From assembly GCA_937924775.1 (NCBI GenBank), contig CALDUT010000016.1, positions 1-64,000 of the forward strand: 64,000 nucleotides of DNA, given 5' to 3'. Positions 11,857-21,934 of the stretch are shown piece by piece. Made by a program: the position numbers and the translations under genes. The stretch comes from an uncultured Gemmata sp. (lineage in GTDB: Bacteria; Planctomycetota; Planctomycetia; Gemmatales; Gemmataceae). Position 1 is the stretch's first letter, and each line of letters starts with the position of its first letter. The notes under the pieces were generated by a model. It searched no databases. It was not told where the DNA came from and saw only the letters and a list, made by a program, of their open reading frames with translations.

Positions 11857-12288
11857 TCATTGTTTCGTGTCGCGTCGGAAAATTAGCAGCATCAGCGGGG
11901 TTTTCTCGGGGGCTTCGAACTTCGTCGGTCGCTCCGGTTTTTCGGAATTCAGGCACAGGATGATGCGGTTGTCGCGGAATTCGTAGATACCGGGGAGCGT
12001 GCGGCCTTTGAACGGTCCATCGGCGCGTGTGGTCAAGTCGATGTGTTGGGGGGTTTTGGTCGGATCGACAGTGATTGTGCCTTTGTCGGAATTATCGCCA
12101 AAGTCGATGACGTAATTTTTGCCGCAGATGATCAGTTTCATGCCCTGAAAGTCGTCGAGATGGTCGCGGCCGGCGAGGTTGGCTTCAGCGATCCGCCAGA
12201 CACCTTGAAACGGCTTCAGTTCGTCGTCAGAGTCGGCTGCCACTGCCGCCGCGAGGACAACCAGTGTTGCGAAGGTTCCGTGAAGCAT
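11857..12288 (-). CDS. TIGR03067 domain-containing secreted protein
   Basis: LKPFQGVWRIAEANLAG...GTITVDPTKTPQHIDLTTRADGPFKGRTLPGIYEF is typical TIGR03067. ATG at 12288 has GGAGG upstream; the ORF extends to a GTG at 12309 overlapping the ruvA stop. Confidence 0.85.
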   Translation of the reverse strand: MLHGTFATLVVLAAAVAADSDDELKPFQGVWRIAEANLAGRDHLDDFQGMKLIICGKNYVIDFGDNSDKGTITVDPTKTPQHIDLTTRADGPFKGRTLPGIYEFRDNRIILCLNSEKPERPTKFEAPEKTPLMLLIFRRDTKQ

Positions 12289-12305
12289 GGTCAGAATCCT
12301 CCGGT

Positions 12306-13025
12306 TCACGATGACCCTTTGTTGGCGAAGATGAGGGCGAGAGCCTCGGCGACGGTGGTGAACCGTTGGCCGCCGGTCACTAAGCGATCCAGCCGGCTGC
12401 GGGCTTCCATCGGGTTTAGCCCCAGCCCCATCAGTGCCAAATAAACGTCTTCAATGATCTGGCCAGGGCTTTCGGGGGCTACCGCAGGGTCGGCGGGTTC
12501 CTCCGTGGCTACGGGTTTCTTGTGGCTCGGCTTGCCCTTCTTGCTGCTGGTTTCTTCAGCGGTTGCTGGCGTGGCGGCGTCGTCGGCGGCGGGCAACATC
12601 GTGAATTTCGTCACTTTGCGTTTGAGTGTGGTGACAATTTGCTCGGCCGTGGTCGCACCGATGCCCGGCAGCAGCGAGAGCCATTTCGTATCTTGCCGGC
12701 TGATGGCATCGGCGATGGCTTTGACCGAATGGGCTATCGCCTTCAGGGCTTTCTTGACGCCGATTTTCTCCACTGTGCAAAACAGTTCGAAGAATTCCAG
12801 CTCCAGTTCGCTGTTGAAGCCAATGCGCCGCGGAACAAACTTGCTGCCCGCGGAGTTTCCTTCAATATACTCCGTGATGTGCAACGTGATTTCTTGACCC
12901 ACACGCCGTTGGATCTGCCGCCGCACGGCTTCGGGTACCAGCACCTGATATTCCAACGGTCCGACTTGCAGACGAACTTCGTCGTCGAGTACCCGCGTCA
13001 GCAGGCCAGTCATTTTGGTGATCAT
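12306..13025 (-). CDS. ruvA: Holliday junction DNA helicase subunit RuvA
   Basis: N-terminal OB-like region, LLPGIGATTAEQIVTTLK helix-hairpin-helix, C-terminal DVYLALMGLGLNPMEARSRLDRL; adjacent to ruvC. Confidence 0.92.
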   Translation of the reverse strand: MITKMTGLLTRVLDDEVRLQVGPLEYQVLVPEAVRRQIQRRVGQEITLHITEYIEGNSAGSKFVPRRIGFNSELELEFFELFCTVEKIGVKKALKAIAHSVKAIADAISRQDTKWLSLLPGIGATTAEQIVTTLKRKVTKFTMLPAADDAATPATAEETSSKKGKPSHKKPVATEEPADPAVAPESPGQIIEDVYLALMGLGLNPMEARSRLDRLVTGGQRFTTVAEALALIFANKGSS

Positions 13026-13064
13026 GTGCGATCCTCCGGGGAAGCGTCGTCACGCGCTTGTGTG

Positions 13065-13676
13065 TCAGGCGGTTTCGTCGAGCGGGTCGGAGTTCTCGCC
13101 GAAAAGCACGCGCCGGTTGACGCCAGTGAAAGTCGCGGAGCGGGCACCACCCAGGAGGTTTCGGCCAGCGTTGGTGGCGAAATAATGGCACAGCGCCACC
13201 GCCAGTGCATCGGCCACATCGGCAGGCTGAGGCGGTTCGGCCAACCCCAGCTCGCGAGCAATGGCGTGTTGCATCTGCTCTTTGCTCGCTCGCCCGTTGC
13301 CGGTGATGGTCTTCTTCACCTGGGTGGCGGCGTAACTGACCACTGGAAGATTCCGCTGCGCCCCGGCGAGCAATAAAACGCCGCGGGCATGCGCCATCAG
13401 AATGCCCGTGCGGGGGTGGTCGTAGTGCGCGTAGAGTTGTTCCACCGCGATCGCGGCCGGGTCACACTGCCCGATCACTTCGCACAAACCCGCATAGAGC
13501 GTTTGCAAGCGTTGGGCTATGTCTACTGCCGAGCGGTTCTCGCCTGAGCGAATCACGCCCGCTTCGACGATGCGGGGACCACGGTCCGCCGCTTCCAGGA
13601 CACCGTAACCGGTGAGGTGTAAGCCGGGGTCTAACCCCAAAATCCGCAGCGGTCGGGGACAGCCGAGGGAATTCAT
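13065..13676 (-). CDS. ruvC: Crossover junction endodeoxyribonuclease RuvC
   Basis: LRILGLDPGLHLTGYGVLE; AVEQLYAHYDHPRTGILMAHARG; VKKTITGNGRASKEQMQ; DVADALAVALCH. Start trimmed to MNSLGCPRP. Confidence 0.95.
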   Translation of the reverse strand: MNSLGCPRPLRILGLDPGLHLTGYGVLEAADRGPRIVEAGVIRSGENRSAVDIAQRLQTLYAGLCEVIGQCDPAAIAVEQLYAHYDHPRTGILMAHARGVLLLAGAQRNLPVVSYAATQVKKTITGNGRASKEQMQHAIARELGLAEPPQPADVADALAVALCHYFATNAGRNLLGGARSATFTGVNRRVLFGENSDPLDETA

Positions 13677-13914
13677 ATCACCTTCCCCCCAACAACCGCC
13701 CCAATTTCTCTTATGCGCAATCGGAGGGGCGTTTGCAAATGTCGGTAGTAAGGAATTTCCGGAATTTTTTGCCGTCGCCGCAAGGGCCCTGTGCTTGGGG
13801 GCCGATGGTCGAAAACGCCATCCTGGGCACCCCGGGGGTGATGACCCTCGCTCCGTGGTATGGCCGGACCGATGCCGCGGTCCCTGGAACTCAGCGAAGT
13901 TGCTCGCGTCGCGG

Positions 13915-15510
13915 TTACTGCACCCGCCAGGTGGTTTTGTCGGGGTGATCTTCGAGGACAACCCCCAATTCTCCCAAACGCGACCGGATGAGGTCGGATT
14001 GTTCGAACAAGGCTTTCTTGAGGGGGTTGTCTTTGGCCGCCTCTTTGGCCGCTTTGCGGAGGTTGTGGCGAAGGTCTAACAGGAGCTGCATCAGGCCGCC
14101 GACCAATTCATTGCCCCCGCCGATGTCTTTTTGCGGCGGCGGGGCCACGAATAACCCCAAAATCGACGACAGTTCCCGCAGCACTGCTGCGGCCCGGCCC
14201 AACGCCAGCACCTTCTCCATGTTGCGTGCGCCAGATTCCAAGCCGCTTTTATCAACAAAGCGATTCAGCAGCGAGACGAATTCGTACAGAACCCCCACTG
14301 CGCCACCGGTGTTGAAATCGTCTTGCATGTAGTCGTGAAAGCGGCCCCAGAGAACCGGAATTTGCTCGGCCAGTTCGGGGATTGGCCAGCCTTTGGCGAT
14401 GTCCGCGGCTGGGGGCCAGCGTTCGCTCATCTGCGACGGCAGAGTGTAGAAGCTTTCGCCCCGGAGCCGTTCGTAGCGCTCAAAGAAACGATAGAAGGTT
14501 TGAATGGACTCGGCCGCCTCCACAAGGCCCTGCGGCAGCGGGGTTTTCGGGTTGTTCCAATCCCAGATGCCCAAATCGATCGGAGTGCGGTAGTGGGTTT
14601 TGAGAATGAAGAACCGCAACACTTCGCCAGAAACGTGCTTCAGCGCATCCGCGACGTTCAGCACATTCCCCAGCGAGCCGGCCATTTTGGCATCTTTGCC
14701 GTCTTTGTCTTTGAGTTTGAGCAGTCCATTGTGCATCCAGAAGCGGGCGAAGGGTTTGCCCGTCCAACTTTCGCTTTGGGCCAATTCGTTTTCGTGGTGG
14801 GGGAATTGCAAGTCGAGCCCGCCGCCGTGGATGTCGAGAGTTTCGCCCAATTCGTGGATGGCCATACACGTGCATTCGATGTGCCAACCAGGACGGCCGC
14901 GGCCGCATTGGAAGGGGCTGTCGAACTGCACTTCCAGGGGTTCACCCAGTTTGCATTTCCACAACGCGAAATCCCCGGGGTTGCGTTTCTTGGGGTTGGG
15001 TTCTAGGCGAGCCCCGGCTTCCATTTGCTCTGGGTCGCGGTGCGTCAGTTTGCCGTAATCGTCGTCTTTACTGACATCGAAGTAGACACCATCCTCCACT
15101 TCGTATGCAAAGTCTTTGTGGATAAGATCTTGGATAATTTCGATCATGCCGCGAATATACTGCGTCGCCCGGGGAAAGCGGTCGATGCCGGTGACGTTGA
15201 GGGCCTTGAGGCACGCGAAATAATCGTGCATCATTCGTTCGGCCAGCGCTGGAACCGTGGTCCCCAGTTCCTGCGCCCGGGCGATCAGTTTATCGTCCAC
15301 ATCGGTGATGTTGACCACCCATTTGACGGGATAGCCCAGATAGGTGAGGTACCGTTTGACCGTGTCGAAAATAACCGGGCCGACCATGTGGCCGATATGG
15401 CTGGGCTTGTACACCGTCGGGCCGCAGACGTACATCGTCACCGGTTCGCCAGGCCGCTTGGAAAACGGCTCCTTCTTCCGGGAAAGCGTGTTGTACACAT
15501 GCAAAGACAT
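13915..15510 (-). CDS. cysS: Cysteinyl-tRNA synthetase
   Basis: LHVYNTLSRKKEPF; MYVCGPTVY; SHIGH; WHIECTCMA; GGLDLQFPHHENELAQ; KMAGSLGN in place of KMSKSLGN. Confidence 0.95.
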   Translation of the reverse strand: MSLHVYNTLSRKKEPFSKRPGEPVTMYVCGPTVYKPSHIGHMVGPVIFDTVKRYLTYLGYPVKWVVNITDVDDKLIARAQELGTTVPALAERMMHDYFACLKALNVTGIDRFPRATQYIRGMIEIIQDLIHKDFAYEVEDGVYFDVSKDDDYGKLTHRDPEQMEAGARLEPNPKKRNPGDFALWKCKLGEPLEVQFDSPFQCGRGRPGWHIECTCMAIHELGETLDIHGGGLDLQFPHHENELAQSESWTGKPFARFWMHNGLLKLKDKDGKDAKMAGSLGNVLNVADALKHVSGEVLRFFILKTHYRTPIDLGIWDWNNPKTPLPQGLVEAAESIQTFYRFFERYERLRGESFYTLPSQMSERWPPAADIAKGWPIPELAEQIPVLWGRFHDYMQDDFNTGGAVGVLYEFVSLLNRFVDKSGLESGARNMEKVLALGRAAAVLRELSSILGLFVAPPPQKDIGGGNELVGGLMQLLLDLRHNLRKAAKEAAKDNPLKKALFEQSDLIRSRLGELGVVLEDHPDKTTWRVQ

Positions 15511-15841
15511 AAGGGAAATCCTTTCTCAACCGCACCGCTCAGGGATGATGATTTCACCCTCGCTTCCACTGGTCCCTCGACCATCACGGCCGAAAGTCCC
15601 AATTATGTTGCCCCCCAGAGAGCCGCAGCCGGGTGGGTTTCGGCCTCGGGGCCGGCTGGTCGGGGCTTGGGGTCACCCGTCGATGGTCAGGCTCCGAGGG
15701 ATTGGATGACGCCCTATTTTCTCATCTAATTCTCATCTTTTGATGGTGAAAGCTTCTGAATCCAGGACATTCATCTCGCGGTGTGTGATCTGGGCCGATG
15801 GGAACGATGAGGTCGCGGGTTCGTTCCCCCCGTATCAGACA

Positions 15842-16345
15842 TCAGACGGTATCCGCCACTGAAGCTTCGCGCCGCTGCACCAGAACCACGGCGTGGCAGC
15901 CGATAGCTTCGCCGCGGCCAATGTGGCCGACGTTTTCGCCGGTTTTGGCTTTCACGTTCACGCACGCCGCGGGCAGCCCTAACAGCCGGGCGAGGTTATC
16001 GCGGATGGCGGCTTTGATCGGTCCCAGTTTAGGCTCTTGGGCAAAAATGGTGATGTCGGCATTCCCCGGTTGCCAGCCGAGGCGATAGAGCCGCTGGAGG
16101 GTTTCGCTCAGGAAGCGTTCCGATGGGGCGTCTTTCCACCGTGGGTCGGTGTCGGGGTAAGCATCACCAATATCGCCTTGCCCTGTGGCCCCCAGCAACG
16201 CATCGGTGAGGGCATGCAAGACAACGTCGGCATCCGAATGGCCGACCAAGCCGCGGCTGTGAGCAATCCGGATACCGCCGAGGATCAACGGGCGACCTTC
16301 GGCCAAGCGGTGGGTGTCGTGGCCACTTCCGATGCGGACGTTCAC
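15842..16345 (-). CDS. ispF: 2-C-methyl-D-erythritol 2,4-cyclodiphosphate synthase
   Basis: RIGSGHDTHRL; GHSDADVVLHALTDALLGA; GDIGDAYPDTDP. Confidence 0.96.
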   Translation of the reverse strand: MNVRIGSGHDTHRLAEGRPLILGGIRIAHSRGLVGHSDADVVLHALTDALLGATGQGDIGDAYPDTDPRWKDAPSERFLSETLQRLYRLGWQPGNADITIFAQEPKLGPIKAAIRDNLARLLGLPAACVNVKAKTGENVGHIGRGEAIGCHAVVLVQRREASVADTV

Positions 16346-16581
16346 TAGTTCCTCTCACAAAGCTGCTTTCATTTTTCCGCGAAAAACGGCGTGCACATGT
16401 CCGAATTGTACCGCGAACTCAGACGAAGGCACAATGCGGACCCGATGCAGGCTCCCCAGACATCCGGCGCTGGGGCCGAAGTTCCGCAGGCCATGAACAG
16501 GCCGAAGTTGAAGAAAATGTGGGAATTGTGTCAGGATTCTCCAGTCCTCTTCGTGTAATAAGGTGGAAGGTGAACCGCTTT

Positions 16582-17127
16582 ATGGCTCTCCCGGCGCATG
16601 TCATCGTGCAAATCCTTCTGCGTGAACGCCTTCGGGTAACCACGCTCGCAGCGGCGATTGCGCGCGATGGGCACGTCGCGGACGACATTTTCCAACAGGT
16701 TGTTCTGGCGGCGTTAGAAAATTGCTCGCATTTCAAAGGGCACGATCACATTTTGCCGTGGGCCTTACGAGCGGCCCGACACCGGGCGTTAGACTACGCC
16801 AAAAGCAAGCAGTTGCGGCCCCTGCCCGACGAAGTGCTGGATTTGCTGGAAGCCCCGAGGGGCGAACTGGGCGACGTGGCTTGGAGCGATCAGGGCGAGG
16901 CACTGCACCATTGCCTCAATCGGCTCACCCCATCGGCCCGCACGCTACTGCAACTGAAATACGGAGAAGGACTTACGGTCGCCGCGATTGCTGCCCGGCT
17001 GAACCGCACCGCCGACGCCGTCTACCAGAGCCTATCGCGGATTCACAAACTGTTACGCAATTGTGTGCAAACCCGTTTAGGGCTCATACCCGCCACGGCG
17101 AACGCCCGATGTGAGGGAGAAGGGTGA
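16582..17127 (+). CDS. ECF-type RNA polymerase sigma factor
   Basis: Region 2 (DDIFQQVVLAALENCSHFKGHDHILPWALRAARHRALDYAKSK) and region 4 (LLQLKYGEGLTVAAIAARLNRTADAVYQSLSRIHKLL). Confidence 0.88.
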   Translation: MALPAHVIVQILLRERLRVTTLAAAIARDGHVADDIFQQVVLAALENCSHFKGHDHILPWALRAARHRALDYAKSKQLRPLPDEVLDLLEAPRGELGDVAWSDQGEALHHCLNRLTPSARTLLQLKYGEGLTVAAIAARLNRTADAVYQSLSRIHKLLRNCVQTRLGLIPATANARCEGEG

Positions 17128-18467
17128 ACCCGAACGCATCCCCCATCGACGAACTGTTTGTTCGTTACTGGGATGGGACGTTACCCCCGGACGACCAAGA
17201 TCGGCTCGCCGCCCTTCTGGCGAGCGATCCGGTGGCGCGCACACAGTTCCAACTCCTTTGCCAACAAGCTCTTGCGGCAGTAGAGCTGCCGGCGTGGGAA
17301 GCTGCGTCGGATGCCTTAATGGCCCTTGGGACCTCGCCGGTGGTACCCGCGACGCATCGTCCCAGCTCGCCCCTCTCACCATCGAAGCGGTGGTCGCGGC
17401 GACGTGTGCTGGGGCTGGTCGGCGGGGGCTTGGCTGCAGGACTTGGTGGCTTGGCCCTGTATCGCTGGTGGGGGGCGGATGGTACGGACCAACTGCGGCT
17501 GCAACAGGCCCGCGGAACCGTCCAGCTCCGCGATCAGCGGGGGCAAACCCTGTCCGTGGAGAAACCCCTACCACCGAACGCCACCGTAGCGACCCTCGGC
17601 CTCGAATCGACCGCCACCCTTGCTTATTCCGATGGAAGTCGGCTCACCCTCAACAGCGATTCGGCCATCACGCTGCGTGGCTCCACACGCCATTTGCATT
17701 TGACACAAGGTTCTGCCAGTGCTGTCGTTCTGCCACAGCCGGCGGGGGTTGAACCGTTGGTATTGGCCACGCCGCAGGTGGTGCTACCAGGGCTCAGCGG
17801 TGTGGCCTTGTCGATGGGAGAAGTGGCGCGTGCCACGGAAGTAGGGGTCCACCAAGGGGTGATCGCGGCTCGGCGACCTGGTGGCGAAGTCTTGGCCGAT
17901 TTCCGGCAGGGTGAACTCCACGTCGTTCATGCCGATGGCCGGCACACCAAAGAACCGCTGCCGACCACCCCGACGGAGTACCGCCGCGACTTCACCCAAC
18001 CGTTGCCCGAAGATTGGGCCGTGGGCCTCCGCGAATTGTGGGACACGGAATTTGTGGTCCGCCCTGAATGGTGGCCGGACCCCTACCACAACTTCAGGGT
18101 GATGCACCAAATCCGCTCCGATAAGCAGTGGAACCGCGGGTTCTTCACCCTTTATCCGACCTCGGAAATCCACGTGCGTTATTGGATCGATCGCCCCGGA
18201 GCCGGGCAGTTGTGCGTCTGCGTGCGAACCTCGCGCACGGTCTCGTCGCCCACCGGGGTGCTGGAAGTCAACGAGGCGTTTGTCGATGCCCGGTCGCGGG
18301 AATGGCAATGGCTGAAAGTCCGTGCCGCCGACATGCTGGCCAACAAAGAAGCGCCGCGGTTCCGCGACCCGTGGGTGGCGTTTTTGCTCGTGTTCAACAC
18401 CTACGAGGAAGACCTTGGCTTGAAAGTAGCCGAAATCCGCGTCGTCGGCCCCCGACCTCCGGTTTAG
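17124..18467 (+). CDS. FecR-like / anti-sigma-type membrane protein
   Basis: Overlaps the sigma gene end by 4 nt; cytoplasmic N-terminus ([28 protein letters not shown]), one TM segment, FecR-like [20 protein letters not shown]. Confidence 0.8.
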   Translation: MNPNASPIDELFVRYWDGTLPPDDQDRLAALLASDPVARTQFQLLCQQALAAVELPAWEAASDALMALGTSPVVPATHRPSSPLSPSKRWSRRRVLGLVGGGLAAGLGGLALYRWWGADGTDQLRLQQARGTVQLRDQRGQTLSVEKPLPPNATVATLGLESTATLAYSDGSRLTLNSDSAITLRGSTRHLHLTQGSASAVVLPQPAGVEPLVLATPQVVLPGLSGVALSMGEVARATEVGVHQGVIAARRPGGEVLADFRQGELHVVHADGRHTKEPLPTTPTEYRRDFTQPLPEDWAVGLRELWDTEFVVRPEWWPDPYHNFRVMHQIRSDKQWNRGFFTLYPTSEIHVRYWIDRPGAGQLCVCVRTSRTVSSPTGVLEVNEAFVDARSREWQWLKVRAADMLANKEAPRFRDPWVAFLLVFNTYEEDLGLKVAEIRVVGPRPPV

Positions 18468-18559
18468 GCCGACCTCCGGGGATTCTCATAGCGATTGGAT
18501 TGTGTCTGACTCGACCTTTTCTTTTCCTATTCTTTTCCGGTATTGTTGAGGACTCTCCC

Positions 18560-19618
18560 ATGGTCCGACGAAGAACGTTAGGCTTTACTCTGATTGAACT
18601 TTTGGTGGTGATTGCCATTATTGCGATCCTGATTGGGCTATTGCTGCCCGCGGTGCAGAAGGTTCGGCAAGCCGCGGCCCGGACGCAATCGTCCAACAAT
18701 CTCAAGCAGATCGCCCTGGCGATGCACAGCTACCAGGACGCGGTCGGCATGTTGCCCCACAATGGGACGTGGGAATACACCTGGTGGGCGTTTGGCCCGC
18801 CGTGGCAACTGAACCCGCCCCGGCCACAGATGGCGGAAGGTTGTAGCTGGCCGTACAAGATTTTGCCGTATATCGAACAGCAAAACCTGTACAACACCTG
18901 GAGTTTCACAGTTCCGATCAAGACCTTCCTCGACCCGGGGCGGGGCGGCTCAGGCCTGGCCGCTGACATGTTCAATCCCAACGATCTGCAGTCGATCCGC
19001 CGGGCTGGTCCGGTCACGGATTATGCCGCCAATGGTATGGTGATCGACTCGGGGGCCAATACCGTGGCTCCCAACACGGTGGACCCCAACTGGACCAGTT
19101 CTCCGGCCAACTGGCGATTGAGCCGACGGCGATTGGAAAACATCGCCGATGGTACGTCGAACACCGTGCTGCTGGGGCAAAAAGCGATGGCCACCCAGGT
19201 GTACAACAACCGCGGGGTGGGTAACTTCACCATGACCAACGGAGCCACTCGCGGCAAAAACGACGAACCCATCACCGAAGCTGGCCCCTGCGTGATGGGG
19301 CTGACGCGGGCCAACGGTCCAGACACCATGTGGTACGCCGCGGGCGACAATCCGAATAACGTCCCCTTTGTCGATGTGATCCCCGGTCAGCGCTTCAAAG
19401 TCCGCTCCGATTGGACGTCGTGGTATCGCTTCATCTTCGAAGTGGTCCAAGACCGGCCCGACCTCGACGCGTGGAACCGCTGGGGCGGGCCATATCCCGG
19501 CGGGGCCCTGATGGCGATGGCCGATGGCAGCATCCGCACCATCCGCTACGGCGTCCCGGTGGAAACGGTCATCATGGCCTGCACGCCCAACGGGGGTGAA
19601 GTTTATAATCTCGACTGA
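18560..19618 (+). CDS. DUF1559 domain protein with type IV pilin-like N-terminal methylation motif
   Basis: [54 protein letters not shown]-terminal [15 protein letters not shown]. Confidence 0.95.
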   Translation: MVRRRTLGFTLIELLVVIAIIAILIGLLLPAVQKVRQAAARTQSSNNLKQIALAMHSYQDAVGMLPHNGTWEYTWWAFGPPWQLNPPRPQMAEGCSWPYKILPYIEQQNLYNTWSFTVPIKTFLDPGRGGSGLAADMFNPNDLQSIRRAGPVTDYAANGMVIDSGANTVAPNTVDPNWTSSPANWRLSRRRLENIADGTSNTVLLGQKAMATQVYNNRGVGNFTMTNGATRGKNDEPITEAGPCVMGLTRANGPDTMWYAAGDNPNNVPFVDVIPGQRFKVRSDWTSWYRFIFEVVQDRPDLDAWNRWGGPYPGGALMAMADGSIRTIRYGVPVETVIMACTPNGGEVYNLD

Positions 19619-19634
19619 GCCTGGATGAAGTGTC

Positions 19635-19668
19635 AACACCGCTCCCGATGTGCGGGCGCGGTGTTTTT
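19635..19668 (+). terminator. Intrinsic terminator after the DUF1559 gene
   Basis: AACACCGC...GCGGTGTT stem with inner CCCG/CGGG, ending in a T run. Confidence 0.78.
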
Positions 19669-19707
19669 CATTCCTCCCTCATTATTCTTCCTGTCGGAGA
19701 AGCTCTC

Positions 19708-20100
19708 ATGCGTAGCTGTGCGGCGTTGCTTCTTGTCGTAATGCTAGCTTGGGTAACGGGTTGCGGCGAACAGAGGCCGTTCGATGGCCCCACCGTCGAG
19801 GCGTTCACCGGACGGTTGGTCCACGAGGGCAACCCGGTGTCGTTCCCGCCCTCGGAAACCGTTCAGCTGAAGCTGATTCTCCATGAAAAGCCTGAATCGT
19901 TTGGTATTCCCATCAAATCCGATGGCACCTTCCAAATCGGCTGGATGCCGATTGGCAAATACTCCGCCACCCTGATTCGCGAACGCAACGAAGGGGGGAA
20001 GAAATCCGCCCCGATCATGTACAGCGTACCGGGGGGGCTAGAGATCAAAAATGGACAAACCGAATACTTGGTGGAGTTGGGCAAAGGTTGGAAGTTGTAA
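19708..20100 (+). CDS. Small lipoprotein, carboxypeptidase-regulatory-like
   Basis: MRSCAALLLVVMLAWVTGCGEQ lipobox; position downstream of DUF1559 is common in planctomycetes. Confidence 0.75.
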   Translation: MRSCAALLLVVMLAWVTGCGEQRPFDGPTVEAFTGRLVHEGNPVSFPPSETVQLKLILHEKPESFGIPIKSDGTFQIGWMPIGKYSATLIRERNEGGKKSAPIMYSVPGGLEIKNGQTEYLVELGKGWKL

Positions 20101-20238
20101 AACCCCAAGCCGGTGTCACGTCGGGATGGGGGATGCCGGGAAAGTTCGTAAGCTCACGCTTCGCGGAAACAACATCCTGGATACGATAACCGGGGGGTAT
20201 TCACTCCAGAACCTCCCGCATCCTCCAGGAGCGATGAT

Positions 20239-20598
20239 ATGCCGAAGCTGACGGTGGAAGGAGTAGGCGAATTCGACGTACCGGCGGGAAAACGCCTGGT
20301 ATTGGCTCTCATCGACGAAGCCGGGATCGACCAGTTGCACGCTTGCGGCGGCCATGCCCGCTGCACGACCTGCCGGGTGGAGTTTGTCAGCGGAGAACCC
20401 GCGCAGATGACCGAAGCCGAGAAGCAAGTTCTGGCCGCACGCGGGTTGACTGGTGTTCGCCTCAGTTGCCAAATTCTCTGCGACGCCGATATGACGGTGC
20501 GCTGTATCAGCCGTTTAGCCGGCAGCGGGCGGCCCAACGCCGGCACCCGCCCGGCCGATACCATCACCCCGCCCCCCGTCTGGGTGCCCCAAGGGTAA
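20239..20598 (+). CDS. 2Fe-2S ferredoxin
   Basis: HACGGHARCTTCRVEFVSGE...RLSCQ cluster-binding pattern. Confidence 0.9.
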   Translation: MPKLTVEGVGEFDVPAGKRLVLALIDEAGIDQLHACGGHARCTTCRVEFVSGEPAQMTEAEKQVLAARGLTGVRLSCQILCDADMTVRCISRLAGSGRPNAGTRPADTITPPPVWVPQG

Positions 20599-20631
20599 CC
20601 GGGGCCACCCTTGGCGGTGGCCGGATTTTTT
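20599..20631 (+). terminator. Intrinsic terminator after the ferredoxin gene
   Basis: CCGGGGCCACC...GGTGGCCGG stem followed by ATTTTTT. Confidence 0.75.
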
Positions 20632-20682
20632 GTCGGCAACTGACCTTCAGTTCCAAGCCAATCCTCGGCACAATACCGGAGT

Positions 20683-21918
20683 ATGAGAATTCTGCACACC
20701 GCCGATTGGCATTTGGGCGACCGTTTGGGTCGCATCGACCGCACCGAAGATCTCCGCCGTGCCGTGGAACGCGTCGCCACATACTGCAAGGATCAGGCCG
20801 TGGATGTCCTTGTGGTCGCGGGCGATTTGTTCAGTGAATTGTCACGCCCCGATGGTCTACGCGATACCATCCGCCATTGGCGGGAGGTTTTTCATGATTT
20901 TCTCACCGGCGGCGGAACCATCCTCGCGCTCACTGGCAATCACGATAACGAAAATTTCTGTCAGACCCTCGTCAGCGCAATGACACTCGCTTCGCCCACG
21001 GTCGGTCAAGCGGGCGACGTGGTGCCGCCGGGGCGGCTGTATCTGGCCACGCAACCCCTGTTTGTACGGCTGGAAGACCGCCAGCAGGGCTTCCTGGTAC
21101 AATTTGCCCTCATGCCTTACCCCACCCCGCATCGTTTTCTCAGGGGTGATTCCCGGTTCAAGTACGCCAGCCCCGAGGAGAAGAACCGCGTGCTGGTGAA
21201 AGCCTGGGCCGAAGAATTGCAAGCGATTCGCCGACACCCGCAGTACGACCCCAAGGCCCCCGCGGTCCTCGCTGCGCACATTCAACTGCAGGGTTCTAAC
21301 GTCGGCCCGGGGTTGTTTCGGATTTCCCCCGAGGAAGACGTGGTGATTGACGGCACAGAACTCGCCGAACAGTTCGATTATGTCGCGTTGGGCCACATTC
21401 ATAAGCCCCAATGGGTGGGGGCACCGCATGTCCGTTATTCCGGTAGTATCGAGAAGATGGATTTGGGCGAGCAGAACGATCAAAAAGGGGTGGTTTTGGT
21501 CGAAATCGGGCCCGAGGGTCGGAATGAGGAGCCCGAGGTGCTTCCACTGCCGTCGTCTGCGATTTACGAAGTGGTGGTTTTAGAACCGCGTGAAGACTTG
21601 CCGCGCTTACGCCGCGAATATCCCCAGGCGCAGAATGATTTGGTCAATTTGCAGATTCGCTACACGGCCGGCAAAGACCACTTGGAAGAGGTTTTGCGCG
21701 AACTGGAGGAAATCTTCCCACGGTGGTATGCCCGGGATTGGAAGGAAACGGGGGCGTTGACCGCCGGGTCGCTCGCCAGCGAAGCGGGTCCGGCCAACCG
21801 GGGGTTCCGCGAAACGGTGCGCGACTACTTGCAGCAGGAACTGGTCCAGCACGAACCCGCGGAACGCGAGGCCATTCTGCAAATTGTCGAGGAATTGATG
21901 GACGAGGAAGGCCCTTAG
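20683..21918 (+). CDS. sbcD: DNA repair exonuclease SbcD/Mre11-like
   Basis: MRILHTADWHLGDRLG; VAGDLFSE; TGNHDN; YVALGHIHKPQ. Followed by sbcC. Confidence 0.92.
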   Translation: MRILHTADWHLGDRLGRIDRTEDLRRAVERVATYCKDQAVDVLVVAGDLFSELSRPDGLRDTIRHWREVFHDFLTGGGTILALTGNHDNENFCQTLVSAMTLASPTVGQAGDVVPPGRLYLATQPLFVRLEDRQQGFLVQFALMPYPTPHRFLRGDSRFKYASPEEKNRVLVKAWAEELQAIRRHPQYDPKAPAVLAAHIQLQGSNVGPGLFRISPEEDVVIDGTELAEQFDYVALGHIHKPQWVGAPHVRYSGSIEKMDLGEQNDQKGVVLVEIGPEGRNEEPEVLPLPSSAIYEVVVLEPREDLPRLRREYPQAQNDLVNLQIRYTAGKDHLEEVLRELEEIFPRWYARDWKETGALTAGSLASEAGPANRGFRETVRDYLQQELVQHEPAEREAILQIVEELMDEEGP

Positions 21919-21934
21919 GGGCGGGGAGAGATTG

